DNA from: Alphaproteobacteria bacterium
GTDB taxonomy: Bacteria; Pseudomonadota; Alphaproteobacteria; Caulobacterales; Aquidulcibacteraceae
Length of the DNA stretch: 36,513 nt
Direction of reading: 5' to 3'
Assembly: GCA_026400735.1 (NCBI GenBank)
Contig: JAPLOL010000130.1
Span: 1 to 36,513, forward strand
Shown here: positions 16,543 through 23,841 of the stretch, one piece after another
How positions within the stretch are numbered: the first letter of the stretch is position 1
Layout of the letters: every line of letters begins with the position of its first letter
The notes under the pieces: generated by a model
The model's input: the letters and a program-made list of their open reading frames with translations, nothing else
Told to the model about the DNA's origin: nothing
Databases searched by the model: none
Position numbers and translations under genes: made by a program

Positions 16543-17297
16543 CGCGCGAGCCAGCCGCCGTCGACGGGAAGGATGGCGCCGTGCACGTAGTCAGAAGCAC
16601 GCGAGGCGAGGAACACCGCCGCGCCGCCGATGTCACTCGCTTCGCCCCAGCGCGCAGCGGGAATACGGCCAAGAATTTCAGCGTTGCGCTTCGCGTCGTC
16701 GCGGAGCAGCGCTGTGTTGTCGGTGGCCATATAGCCCGGTGCGATGGCGTTCACGTTGACGCCTTTTGCGGCCCATTCGTTCGCGAGCAATCGGGTGAGA
16801 CCCGCGAGCCCACTCTTTGAAGCGGTGTAAGAGGGCACACGAATGCCGCCTTGGAAGGAGAGCATCGAAGCGACGTTGATGATCTTGCCGTGGCCGTGCG
16901 CGATCATGTGGCGGCCGGCGGCTTGCGCGAGGAAAAAAACGGACTTCAGGTTCGTGTCGATCACCGCGTCCCAGTCCGCTTCCGTGAAGTCGACGGAGTC
17001 GGCGCGGCGGATAATGCCGGCGTTATTGACGAGAATATCAAGGCGGCCGAGGTCGCCGATGGCTTGTTCGACAATGGCGGCGATGGGTTTCGTTGAGCTG
17101 AGATCTGCCTCGATACTTATGAAGTGGCGGCCGAGGGCGATGACTTTCTCGGCTGTTTCGGGCGCGGCGCGGCGGCTGACACTGGCAATATCGGCGCCGG
17201 CTTCCGCGAGGGCGAGCGCGATAGCTTGCCCCAAGCCAACGTTCGCGCCGGTGACGAGCGCGACTTTGCCGCTGAGATCAAACGGATTGGCGCTCAT
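16539..17297 (-). CDS. kduD: 2-dehydro-3-deoxy-D-gluconate 5-dehydrogenase (short-chain dehydrogenase)
   Basis: This 252-residue short-chain dehydrogenase matches E. coli KduD very closely over long stretches, for example SMLSFQGGIRVPSYTASKSG and the C-terminal VDGGWLAR. It reduces 3-deoxy-D-glycero-2,5-hexodiulosonate (DKII) to KDG. The cofactor motif is TGANVGLG (16-23), NNAG is at 91-94, and the catalytic residues are Ser144, Tyr157 and Lys161. ATG 17297 is preceded by a GAGAG purine stretch. It is the middle gene of an isomerase-kduD-kdgK operon, the order in which the intermediates would be processed. Confidence 0.94.
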   Translation of the reverse strand: MSANPFDLSGKVALVTGANVGLGQAIALALAEAGADIASVSRRAAPETAEKVIALGRHFISIEADLSSTKPIAAIVEQAIGDLGRLDILVNNAGIIRRADSVDFTEADWDAVIDTNLKSVFFLAQAAGRHMIAHGHGKIINVASMLSFQGGIRVPSYTASKSGLAGLTRLLANEWAAKGVNVNAIAPGYMATDNTALLRDDAKRNAEILGRIPAARWGEASDIGGAAVFLASRASDYVHGAILPVDGGWLAR

Positions 17298-17306
17298 TGC
17301 TCTCTC

Positions 17307-17948
17307 TTACGACGCGCGCACGCGACGGATGTAGTCGGCGATCGGCGTATCCTGCGCGTTGGCGAAGAACAATTCTTCGAAGCGCTCGCCGGCGACGGCC
17401 GCTTTCAGCAGATCCTGATCGACTGACTTAAGCACCGTCAGCATGTCCTTACACGATGCGGCCTTCAGCTCTTTCAGGATTCCACGGTTCTTCGCCATGA
17501 TCTGCGCGCGTTCTTTCGGATAGCCGAGGCCGCGTTCGCCGTCGAACAGCTTGCGATAGCAATCTTGCAGATTGAGCTCGGCCGCCCAGCCGAAGCCTTT
17601 GGCGTAAGGCATGGCGATGGCGTTGCCGTCATTGATTTGGCCGAAGAGAAAAGCATCTGTCGGGTCGATGATGAGGCCGCAGAATACGCCTGGCATCGAA
17701 TTGGCCGCGAGCATCGTTCCCATGCCGGTGCCGCAGCCCGTTACGACGAAGTCCGCTGCTTTTGAGTTGATCAAGATGCCAGCGAGGAGGCCGTTCATGA
17801 CGTATGTCAGCGAGGCTTTGTCTTCGGCGGTGTACATTCCGTAGTGATGCACTTGGTGACCAAGCGGTTCGGCGACCGATTTCAGCGCGTCATGCACGAT
17901 GCTGCTCTTGGCGGCTTGGCTGTTCTCGATGATGAGCGCGATTTTCAT
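17307..17948 (-). CDS. dhuI: RpiB/LacA/LacB-family sugar isomerase, probable 4-deoxy-5-hexosulose-uronate isomerase
   Basis: This 213-residue protein has the RpiB/LacAB fold: MKIALIIENSQAAKS, then TGCGTGMG (70-77) with the catalytic-type Cys72, then FGQINDGNAIAMPYA. It carries about 60 residues more at the C-terminus than ordinary RpiB. Streptococcal DhuI, of this family, isomerises 4-deoxy-5-hexosulose uronate to DKII beside the short-chain dehydrogenase DhuD. Here the gene is the first of an operon with kduD and kdgK, and no cupin-type KduI is present, so the same reaction is the best inference. The ATG at 17948 has GAGGAG eight bases upstream. A ribose- or galactose-6-phosphate isomerase role cannot be excluded. 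Confidence 0.78.
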   Translation of the reverse strand: MKIALIIENSQAAKSSIVHDALKSVAEPLGHQVHHYGMYTAEDKASLTYVMNGLLAGILINSKAADFVVTGCGTGMGTMLAANSMPGVFCGLIIDPTDAFLFGQINDGNAIAMPYAKGFGWAAELNLQDCYRKLFDGERGLGYPKERAQIMAKNRGILKELKAASCKDMLTVLKSVDQDLLKAAVAGERFEELFFANAQDTPIADYIRRVRAS

Positions 17949-17969
17949 TGGTTTCTCCTCTCTGGAGGT

Positions 17970-17999
17970 ATTTTAGGCCGCCATGGTAACCGGTGTCAT
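17970..17999 (-). promoter_or_regulatory. Promoter of the isomerase-kduD-kdgK operon with overlapping LacI-type operator
   Basis: On the minus strand, ATGACA (17999-17994) is a -35 and TAAAAT (17975-17970) a -10, with an 18-bp spacer. The operator TGACACCGGTTACC, read on the minus strand, occupies 17998-17985. It covers most of the -35 and half of the spacer, so a bound repressor would block RNA polymerase directly. Confidence 0.65.
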
Positions 18000-18000
18000 A

Positions 18001-18022
18001 AGCGCGCGCAACGGCGCGCGCT
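18001..18022 (-). repeat. Strong GC hairpin at the lacI stop codon
   Basis: AGCGCGCG (18001-18008) and CGCGCGCT (18015-18022) form an 8-bp stem with a six-base loop. It overlaps the TAG of the LacI-family gene and abuts the operator of the next operon. No T-run follows on the minus strand. It may slow or stop transcription from lacI, or protect the mRNA end. Confidence 0.4.
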
Positions 18023-19139
18023 ACTTGGGTGCAGCGGCTGTGGACTCACGCTCGACGAGGAACGCAGGGAACACCGCGTTGTCGTCGTCCGGCGCTTGAT
18101 CGGAAGCGGCGTGCAGCAAGTGCTGCGCGGCGGCGCGGCCCATATCGTGAATGGGCCAGCGCACGGTGGTGAGCGGCGGCCACAGGCGGCGCGAGACCGG
18201 CGTGTCGTCAAAGCCGACGACAGAAAGATCGCCGGGAATCGAGAGGCCAAGTTGGCGTGCGGCGTGATAAACGCCCGCCGCCATTTCATCGTTGCTGGCA
18301 AAGATCGCAGTTGGGCGCGGGGAGAGCTTTAGCAATTTCTCCGCAGCGGCAATGCCGGACTCATACGTGTAAGCGCCGTCGACCATATTCTTCGCAGGCA
18401 ATTCGATGCCGCGATCTTTCAGGCCTGCGAGAAAACCTGTGCGGCGTTCTTCGCGTGAGCGGAAGCCCGGCGGGCCGGCGATAAAGCCTATGCGCGTGTG
18501 GCCGAGGTCGGCGAGGTGTTTGGCCGCTTCAGCGGTTGCGAGGCTATCGGTTGAAGCGACGAGATTGCCTGGTTCGTCGATCACCGCTGACGCCATGCGG
18601 ACGTAGTGGCAACCACGCTCCTTGAGCATTTCGATGAGCGCGTTGTTTTCCGAAATTGGCGGCAACACGATGACGCCGAAGAGCTTCTGGCGCTCAACGA
18701 AGGCAGACACCTCCGGCAAAAAATCCTTGGCGTTGCGATCGCAAGCGTGAACGACGAGCTCAAAGCCGCTGCCTTTCAAACCCGCGAGCACACCTTCTTG
18801 CATGGTCACGACCATTTGCGCGTTTGGATTGTCGAACACCATGCCGATGAGGAACGAACGCCGGAAGGCGAGCCCGCGCGCCTGCGGATCGGGCGTGTAG
18901 CCCATCTCCTGCATCAGGCTGTTGACCTTGAGCCGCGTTTCTTCGCGCACAAACGGCGAATTGTTCAGCACGCGCGAGACGGTTTTCTTCGAAACGCCGG
19001 CGAGGCGGGCGATGTCGTTGATCGTCGTGCGGCGTTTGCTGTCGCCGCGCGAAGCATCGGCGCTCGAACGTCGGCTGGAAGAGGGTGAACTCACGCTGCG
19101 CTGAATCCGCTGCTGCTCTGATTGTCTCTTATGAGACAT
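18021..19139 (-). CDS. LacI-family transcriptional regulator
   Basis: This regulator is 372 residues from the ATG at 19139. The DNA-binding headpiece is TTINDIARLAGVSKKTVSRV (38-57), with the hinge region ending in PDPQARGLAF. The periplasmic-binding-protein-like effector domain follows: IGMVFDNPNA, GVIVLPPISENNA, HTRIGFIAGP, PTAIFASNDEMAAGV and VVGFDDTPVSRRLWPPLTTV. A Ser/Arg-rich tail of nearly 40 residues precedes the headpiece, longer than usual. No Shine-Dalgarno is visible at the ATG, and GTG 19094 is an alternative start. It lies at the centre of a set of genes sharing a TGACACCGGTGTCA-type palindrome, so it is the probable regulator of that set. The effector would be a pathway intermediate such as KDG or KDPG; this is inference. 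Confidence 0.88.
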   Translation of the reverse strand: MSHKRQSEQQRIQRSVSSPSSSRRSSADASRGDSKRRTTINDIARLAGVSKKTVSRVLNNSPFVREETRLKVNSLMQEMGYTPDPQARGLAFRRSFLIGMVFDNPNAQMVVTMQEGVLAGLKGSGFELVVHACDRNAKDFLPEVSAFVERQKLFGVIVLPPISENNALIEMLKERGCHYVRMASAVIDEPGNLVASTDSLATAEAAKHLADLGHTRIGFIAGPPGFRSREERRTGFLAGLKDRGIELPAKNMVDGAYTYESGIAAAEKLLKLSPRPTAIFASNDEMAAGVYHAARQLGLSIPGDLSVVGFDDTPVSRRLWPPLTTVRWPIHDMGRAAAQHLLHAASDQAPDDDNAVFPAFLVERESTAAAPK

Positions 19140-19140
19140 C

Positions 19141-19152
19141 GCAGCGCGCTGC
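19141..19152. repeat. 12-bp perfect palindrome before the LacI-family gene
   Basis: GCAGCGCGCTGC is self-complementary and sits immediately upstream of the ATG, where a ribosome binding site would be expected. It could reduce translation of the regulator. Confidence 0.3.
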
Positions 19153-19165
19153 GCCAGCTTCAGCG

Positions 19166-19200
19166 ACAAAAAGAAGAAGGGCGGCTCCTTGGAGCCGCCC
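19166..19200 (-). terminator. Rho-independent terminator of the TonB-dependent receptor gene
   Basis: A 10-bp perfect stem GGGCGGCTCC/GGAGCCGCCC (19179-19188 and 19191-19200) with a two-base spacer has, on the minus strand, the tract CTTCTTCTTTTTG after it. It lies 30 bp after the receptor stop. It separates receptor transcription from the downstream LacI-family gene. Confidence 0.9.
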
Positions 19201-19230
19201 TGAAGTCTAGATGCACTAGGAGGAGTAGTG

Positions 19231-22008
19231 TCAGTACGTGAAGCGGATGCCCATTGAGACCTGCCGGCCATAGTGGTGGTAGTAAGACAGGCGATCATCC
19301 GGAGAGAGATACTGATCGTTGACCTCATCGGTCAGGTTCAGACCTTCCAGCGTGAAGCGCAGGCGTTCGCTGATTTGATAAGACCCGGCGAAGTCGACGT
19401 TCAGTGTGCCCGCGGTGCTTTCGGACGTGTTTGAGTTTCGACCGGGGATCGTCGTCAGGTAGTCGCTACGATAGGCGCCGGAGATGCGCGCTGAGAGGCG
19501 CTCATCTTCGTAGTACAGCGTTGCGTTCCACGATTCATCGGACAGGCCCGTGAGTGGCGCGGTGACAGCGATGGTGCCGTTGGCGTTCCGGTAGTCGATG
19601 TCGGACTGCACGCTCGTGTAGTTGGCGACGACGCCGAAATTCGAGAGCCAAGAGTCGCCAAGGAAGTAGAACGGCAGCTGCAGGCTGATTTCAAACCCTT
19701 CAACGGGCCCGCCTGGCGTGTTTTCTGGTTTGCTGAACTGCCACAGAGCTGCAGCGTTGCAACCAACGACGGCGCCGCAAGCAGCAACCGCTACAGAATC
19801 CGAGAGGCCGTACGGATTGCCTGTGAAAGCAATGTCTTGGCGCGTTGTTTGGATGAAGCTGTCGACGTCCTTGTAGAAGTACGCAATCGAAAGCAGCGCC
19901 TCATCGTGGAAATACCACTCAAGCGAAAGGTCGTAAGCGCGGGCGCGGAAGGGGTCGAGTTCCGGATTGCCGATCACGACCGTCCGGTTTGAACCAGAGA
20001 CGGAGACTGCTGCGCCGGGGCTCAGTTGCGAAAGGTTCGGTCGCGACATCACATCGGAGGCGGCGAAGCGAACAAGGACATTGTCCATCGGCTCAAGCAC
20101 CATGTTGAGCGATGGCAACGTGTCGGAATAAGAGCGTTCCGCGCGCAGTTGAACGGCGCTGACGCCCGAGTTGGAATAACCCAGCGACGTCTGATCCGTT
20201 TCAACGTAACGCACACCGATATTGCCGCGGAACGGCATGCCGGCAATTTCTGTATTCCAGTCTGCTTGAACGTATCCGCCGCGATCTTCTTCTTGGATCG
20301 TGAAGTTGTTGCCGAGCGCAGGCTCGATGCCCATCGGGAAGAGACTTTGGTTGTTGAGACCCCAGAGTGCAGTCGCGACGTTGACGTCTGGCGCGGCCCA
20401 GCTCGTGGGCAAGCCAGCCGGCAAGCTGAGGCCTCGGCCGCTTAGCGCCACCAATTGCGAATAGGTGCTTGTGGCGGTGGCGGTCGTAAATCCAGGAAGT
20501 GAACCTTCGAGGTTCGCGGTCGTACCGTTCGACCGACGGAACTCGCGAGATACGAACTCGTAGCTTTTGAAGTTGAGGCCACCCGTCAGCGTGAGCCAAT
20601 CGTTGGCTTCAAATTCGAGGTCGCCGTAGGCGGTCTCGAAAAGGTTGTCGACGTACTGCGGGCGAAGCCGGATCTGCGACAGTGTCCAGACACCAGGATT
20701 AGCGACGTTGACGCCTCCGTAGGTGATCAGCGGCAGACGATTGTCACCGCGGAAGTCGTAGACATAGCCGTCAACATTGTTGCGATCCCACAGCAGCGTG
20801 GTTTGCATCGGGTTCGAGTGATCGGATTCCGAACGCCCGACGAACAGGTGTCCCTCAAGGTTGTCGGAGAACTCGTGCTCGAGTGTCAGCGATGTTTGAC
20901 GCAGTGTTGTCGCGAGTTCGTCCTGGCGGAATTCGGACCGGATATCCACGTCATCGAAGACGCCGTACACAAGCGAATTGCCCTGAATTTCGTAAGATAA
21001 CACATCGACGTCGCCGATTCCCGATGCGCCCGCGGTGCTGAACACCGGAGCTTCCAGGAACGATTCACTCCGGGTCGCGTCATGTTCAGCGTAGAGCACG
21101 TCGAGCGTGATGTCGGTGTTCTCTGTCGGGCGGAATTGAGCCGTGAACGTTGCGCCGAGGCGCTCTTGACTGTGCTCGTAGACATCATATCGCGGAATAC
21201 GCGGGTGAAATGCGTTGCTGACCGCGGTGTAGTTTGCACCCGAGGTCAGACCACCGACCGTACCAAAGCCGCCGTTTTGCCAACGAACGGTGCTGGCGCC
21301 TTCTTCGCGTGAGTCACGATCGCCAAAGGCGATCGAAAACAACACACCCAGCCGATCGTCCATGAACGTGTCGCTGATCAAGAAAGCAACGCGTGGATCG
21401 TAGGTCTCGGAGAGATCGTTGTAGCCCCACTGCATTGAGCTCGCGAGCGTGAAGCCGTCATAATCGAAAGGACGCGCGGTGCGCAGATCAACGGTCGCGC
21501 CGAGCGAACCTTCTTCGACTTCCGCTTCAGCCGTCTTGCGGACGGTGATGCTGTTGAAGAGTTCAGAAGCAAAGATGTTGAAATCAAAGTTACGGCCGCG
21601 GTTTGTGCCGCCTTCAGCGTCGGTTGAGCCCATCGACGACATGGCTTCCATGCCGTTGAGGCGCACGCGGGTGAACTGAGGACCGAGGCCGCGCACCGAG
21701 ATTTGGCGGCCTTCGCCGTTCGAACGCGTAATGGCGACGCCCGGAATGCGTTGGATCGACTCGGAGAGGTTGTTGTCGGGGAAATCGGCGATGTCTTCCG
21801 CCACGATGGCGTCTACAGCCGCGGTTTCTTCGCGCTTGATATCGATGGCCGCTGCCAAACTGGCGCGATAGCCGGTGACGACGATCTCTTCTTCTTCGAC
21901 CGCGTCCTGCGCGGCCGCCTGACCGGACAGACCGGCGGCAAACGCGGCGATCGATGCGCCCAGCATCAGCGAGAGCTTCGGGCGCATGTGTCCCTTACGA
22001 CGACTCAT
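19231..22008 (-). CDS. TonB-dependent outer-membrane receptor, probable oligosaccharide uptake
   Basis: This 925-residue TonB-dependent receptor has a signal peptide of about 34 residues (hydrophobic LMLGASIAAFAAGL, ending AAAQ), an acidic TonB-box region EEEEIVVTG, then a plug domain with SESIQRIPGVAITR, GRQISVRGLGPQFTRVRLNG and NSITVRKTAEAEVEEGSLG. A long beta barrel follows and ends in MGIRFTY with the aromatic C-terminal residue. The Shine-Dalgarno GAGGAA precedes ATG 22008. The plug type is common in Caulobacterales and sphingomonads for plant or algal carbohydrates. Two LacI-type operators upstream and the uronate genes nearby suggest import of uronate-containing oligosaccharides. The ligand is not readable from sequence. 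Confidence 0.93.
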   Translation of the reverse strand: MSRRKGHMRPKLSLMLGASIAAFAAGLSGQAAAQDAVEEEEIVVTGYRASLAAAIDIKREETAAVDAIVAEDIADFPDNNLSESIQRIPGVAITRSNGEGRQISVRGLGPQFTRVRLNGMEAMSSMGSTDAEGGTNRGRNFDFNIFASELFNSITVRKTAEAEVEEGSLGATVDLRTARPFDYDGFTLASSMQWGYNDLSETYDPRVAFLISDTFMDDRLGVLFSIAFGDRDSREEGASTVRWQNGGFGTVGGLTSGANYTAVSNAFHPRIPRYDVYEHSQERLGATFTAQFRPTENTDITLDVLYAEHDATRSESFLEAPVFSTAGASGIGDVDVLSYEIQGNSLVYGVFDDVDIRSEFRQDELATTLRQTSLTLEHEFSDNLEGHLFVGRSESDHSNPMQTTLLWDRNNVDGYVYDFRGDNRLPLITYGGVNVANPGVWTLSQIRLRPQYVDNLFETAYGDLEFEANDWLTLTGGLNFKSYEFVSREFRRSNGTTANLEGSLPGFTTATATSTYSQLVALSGRGLSLPAGLPTSWAAPDVNVATALWGLNNQSLFPMGIEPALGNNFTIQEEDRGGYVQADWNTEIAGMPFRGNIGVRYVETDQTSLGYSNSGVSAVQLRAERSYSDTLPSLNMVLEPMDNVLVRFAASDVMSRPNLSQLSPGAAVSVSGSNRTVVIGNPELDPFRARAYDLSLEWYFHDEALLSIAYFYKDVDSFIQTTRQDIAFTGNPYGLSDSVAVAACGAVVGCNAAALWQFSKPENTPGGPVEGFEISLQLPFYFLGDSWLSNFGVVANYTSVQSDIDYRNANGTIAVTAPLTGLSDESWNATLYYEDERLSARISGAYRSDYLTTIPGRNSNTSESTAGTLNVDFAGSYQISERLRFTLEGLNLTDEVNDQYLSPDDRLSYYHHYGRQVSMGIRFTY

Positions 22009-22072
22009 TCTGTATTCCTCCCCGATTGACCCCGAGTGCTGCCGGTTTGTCGACCAGCGCCTGGAATTCTTC

Positions 22073-22086
22073 TGACACCGGTGTCA
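22073..22086. promoter_or_regulatory. LacI-type operator A, upstream of the TonB receptor and zwf
   Basis: TGACACCGGTGTCA is a perfect 14-bp palindrome 65 bp before the receptor ATG. It is the most symmetric of the four copies in the window. Confidence 0.75.
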
Positions 22087-22097
22087 TTTCCCATTAA

Positions 22098-22109
22098 GAC
22101 ACCGGTGTC
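22098..22109. promoter_or_regulatory. LacI-type operator B, upstream of the TonB receptor and zwf
   Basis: GACACCGGTGTC is a perfect 12-bp palindrome, extended by TGTCA on one side only. Its centre is 24 bp from that of operator A, slightly more than two helical turns, which would allow two dimers or one tetramer to bind side by side. Confidence 0.72.
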
Positions 22110-22135
22110 AGTGGAGCTTACCAGCGAAGCCCCGT

Positions 22136-22165
22136 TTGACAAGCGGGAGACGCCTCAAATGCGAT
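22136..22165 (+). promoter_or_regulatory. Candidate zwf promoter
   Basis: TTGACA at 22136-22141 is a perfect -35, and TGCGAT at 22160-22165 is a weak -10 at 18 bp. It lies downstream of both operators and about 90 bp before the zwf start. Only the -35 is convincing. Confidence 0.3.
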
Positions 22166-22253
22166 AGGTGTCGCGTTCGGGATACTCTCGCAGGTGCGAG
22201 ATGATGGGCGCGCGGGCTTTTGCGCTGGCGCGCGAACACTAGTTTGGTGGTGC

Positions 22254-23723
22254 ATGGCCGAATTCATTCCCGTCCCGCCGTTCGATCTCGTCGTGTTCGG
22301 CGCCACCGGCGATCTTTCGCTCCGAAAACTGTTTCCGTCTCTGCTGCACCGTTTCCTCGACGGGCAGATCCCGGCGCAATCGCGCATCATCGGGGTGGCG
22401 CGCAGTGAGATCGATACGGCGGCGTTCCGGCAAATGGTGCACGAAGCGCATCTGAAGTTCGCGCCCAAGGATCACATCGACGAAGCCAAGTGCACTGAGT
22501 TCTTGAAGCACGTCGAGTACGCCCGCGTTGATGCAACTGCGCCGGCGAGCGAGTGGGGCGCGCTAAAAGACGCGCTGGCCGATGGCAACGGCAATGTGCG
22601 CATCTTCTATCTCTCGACCGCGCCGTCGCTATTTGTGACCATCGCTCAGCGTTTGGCTGAAACGTCGCTCGCGACGCCAACATCGCGGATTGTGCTGGAA
22701 AAGCCGATCGGACGCGACTTGGCCTCATCGCGCGCGATCAATGATGGTGTTGGCGCGGTGTTCGACGAACGGCGCACCTTCCGCATCGATCACTATCTCG
22801 GCAAGGAGACGGTGCAGAACCTTCTCGTACTGCGTTTTGCGAACATGTTGATTGAGCCGATCTGGTCGCGGGCGACGATCGACCACGTGCAGATCACTGT
22901 TGCGGAAGAGATCGGCGTTGAGGGCCGTGGCGACTATTACGATAAGTCCGGCGCGTTGCGGGATATGGTGCAGAATCACATTCTGCAGTTGCTTTGCCTC
23001 GTTGCGCTTGAGCCGCCGAACACGATGAATGCGGATGCGATTCGTACTGAGAAGCTGAAAGTGCTCTCCGCACTACGCCGCATCGATGCGCAGAATGTCG
23101 GCGCGAAGACAGTACGCGGGCAATACAAGGCCGGCTTGATCAAAGGCAAAGCCGTGCCGGCCTATGTTGAAGACCTCGGCAAGCCGTCGAAAACCGAGAC
23201 GTTCGTTGCGATCAAAGCGGAGATCGACAATTGGCGCTGGGCCGGCGTGCCGTTCTATCTACGTACCGGCAAGCGCATGGGCGCGCGGCGATCCGAGATC
23301 GTCGTGCAGTTCAAGGACACGCCGGTGCCGATCTTCGGCGCGGGTGCGGGTGAGCCGAACAAACTGGTGATGCGCTTGCAGCCGGATGAAGGCGTGCGTT
23401 TGTGGCTTAATATGAAGGAGCCGGGGCCGGGTGGTTTGCGTGTGAAAACAGCGCCGCTCGATCTTTCTTTCGCTGAGGAGTTCGGCGGCGTGCGCTATCC
23501 GGATGCGTACGAGCGGCTACTGATGGACGTCGTGCGCGGCAACCTCTCGCTCTTCATGCGTCGCGATGAAGTTGATGCAGCCTGGGATTGGGCCGACGAC
23601 TTGCTCGCGGCTTGGGAAGAAACTGGCCAGGCGCCGAAGCTCTACACTGCCGGCGAGAACGGGCCGGATCAGTCGACTGTGATGCTCGGCAATGACGGCC
23701 GCGCTTGGTGGGATCCGGAGTGA
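22254..23723 (+). CDS. zwf: Glucose-6-phosphate 1-dehydrogenase
   Basis: This enzyme oxidises glucose 6-phosphate to 6-phosphogluconolactone, the entry to the ED pathway, with NADP or NAD. It is 489 residues, the normal length. The nucleotide-binding motif is [11 protein letters not shown] (16-26), [11 protein letters not shown] is at about 146-156, and the active-site RIDHYLGKE is at 177-185 with the catalytic His in the DHYLGK core. ATG 22254 gives the normal start. An in-frame ATG 60 bp upstream would add a Cys/Trp-rich tail. It is divergent from the receptor gene and followed by edd. A pgl gene is not in view. Confidence 0.97.
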   Translation: MAEFIPVPPFDLVVFGATGDLSLRKLFPSLLHRFLDGQIPAQSRIIGVARSEIDTAAFRQMVHEAHLKFAPKDHIDEAKCTEFLKHVEYARVDATAPASEWGALKDALADGNGNVRIFYLSTAPSLFVTIAQRLAETSLATPTSRIVLEKPIGRDLASSRAINDGVGAVFDERRTFRIDHYLGKETVQNLLVLRFANMLIEPIWSRATIDHVQITVAEEIGVEGRGDYYDKSGALRDMVQNHILQLLCLVALEPPNTMNADAIRTEKLKVLSALRRIDAQNVGAKTVRGQYKAGLIKGKAVPAYVEDLGKPSKTETFVAIKAEIDNWRWAGVPFYLRTGKRMGARRSEIVVQFKDTPVPIFGAGAGEPNKLVMRLQPDEGVRLWLNMKEPGPGGLRVKTAPLDLSFAEEFGGVRYPDAYERLLMDVVRGNLSLFMRRDEVDAAWDWADDLLAAWEETGQAPKLYTAGENGPDQSTVMLGNDGRAWWDPE

Positions 23724-23769
23724 AGGGGCGCGTCCCGTCCGGCCAAGTGGCGCTCTTTATCGCAACGGC

Positions 23770-23817
23770 CGCCCACGTTCTTTGGTGGGCGCTACTCGGC
23801 GCCACGCTATATTTTTA
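23770..23817 (+). other. Two mutually exclusive hairpins in the zwf-edd gap
   Basis: CGCCCAC/GTGGGCG (23770-23776 and 23785-23791, 8-base loop) overlaps GGCGC/GCGCC (23788-23792 and 23799-23803, 6-base loop). A short T-run (ATTTTT) follows at 23811. Only one stem can form at a time. This could be a weak terminator or attenuator between zwf and edd. Confidence 0.3.
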
Positions 23818-23841
23818 CAAGTCGTCTCAGGCAATGCCTAC

